Assembly (NCBI GenBank): GCA_905479615.1
Contig: CAJQNH010000224.1
Span: 1 to 6,271, forward strand
Direction: 5' to 3'
From: an uncultured Eudoraea sp.
GTDB taxonomy: Bacteria > Bacteroidota > Bacteroidia > Flavobacteriales > Flavobacteriaceae
DNA: 6,271 nt
The position numbers and the translations under genes are program-made. Below, in pieces: positions 6,252 to 6,271 of the stretch (its first letter is position 1; the number at the start of each line of letters is the position of its first letter). The notes beneath the pieces were generated by a model. The model saw only the letters and a program-made list of their open reading frames with translations, had not been told where the DNA came from and did not search any database.

Positions 6252-6271
6252 AATTTTTGGTATTAGTTGTT

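Noticed and set aside
6239..6253. TTG at 6253 as the sigma factor start
   Set aside because: It adds only five residues, overlaps the GGAAA site, and the ATG at 6238 gives the usual family N-terminus. It is not strictly excluded.

Overview
The window looks like chromosomal DNA of a marine- or soil-type Flavobacteriia/Bacteroidota member. It is AT-rich, with long A/T-biased genes and few strong Shine-Dalgarno sites. It carries DUF1080 and Tat-exported Gfo/Idh/MocA proteins, and an ECF sigma gene followed by a zinc-less single-pass anti-sigma-like protein. This taxonomic placement is an inference from protein style, not from a marker gene.

Left half (1-3303, plus strand): three tightly packed co-directional genes form the end of a sugar-modification operon. 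The first is the 3' part of a DUF1080 (3-keto-disaccharide hydrolase family) protein. The window edge cuts it in the tail of one DUF1080 domain and a complete second domain follows, so the full protein is probably a tandem two-domain enzyme. After gaps of 3 and 12 bases come two different Gfo/Idh/MocA oxidoreductases, each with a twin-arginine signal. The combination fits oxidation of a glycoside at C3 by a periplasmic NAD(P)-dependent oxidoreductase and cleavage of the 3-keto sugar by the DUF1080 protein. The actual substrate cannot be read from the sequence.

Middle (3304-3650): 347 bases between convergent genes with no intact gene. One plus-strand frame reads like a short stretch of protein interrupted by stops, possibly a decayed gene end. 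No convincing terminator was found.

Right half (3651-6253, minus strand): a three-gene operon read right to left. It encodes an ECF sigma-70 factor, a single-pass membrane protein in the anti-sigma position, and a secreted DUF4097-like beta-strand protein. The genes overlap by 17 and 29 bases, suggesting translational coupling. The last protein is unusual: its beta-rich domain is interrupted by a proline-rich IPE-repeat segment and a long charged heptad-repeat helix. The likely role is envelope sensing feeding the sigma factor, by analogy with sigma/anti-sigma operons. The two halves converge and show no evident functional link.
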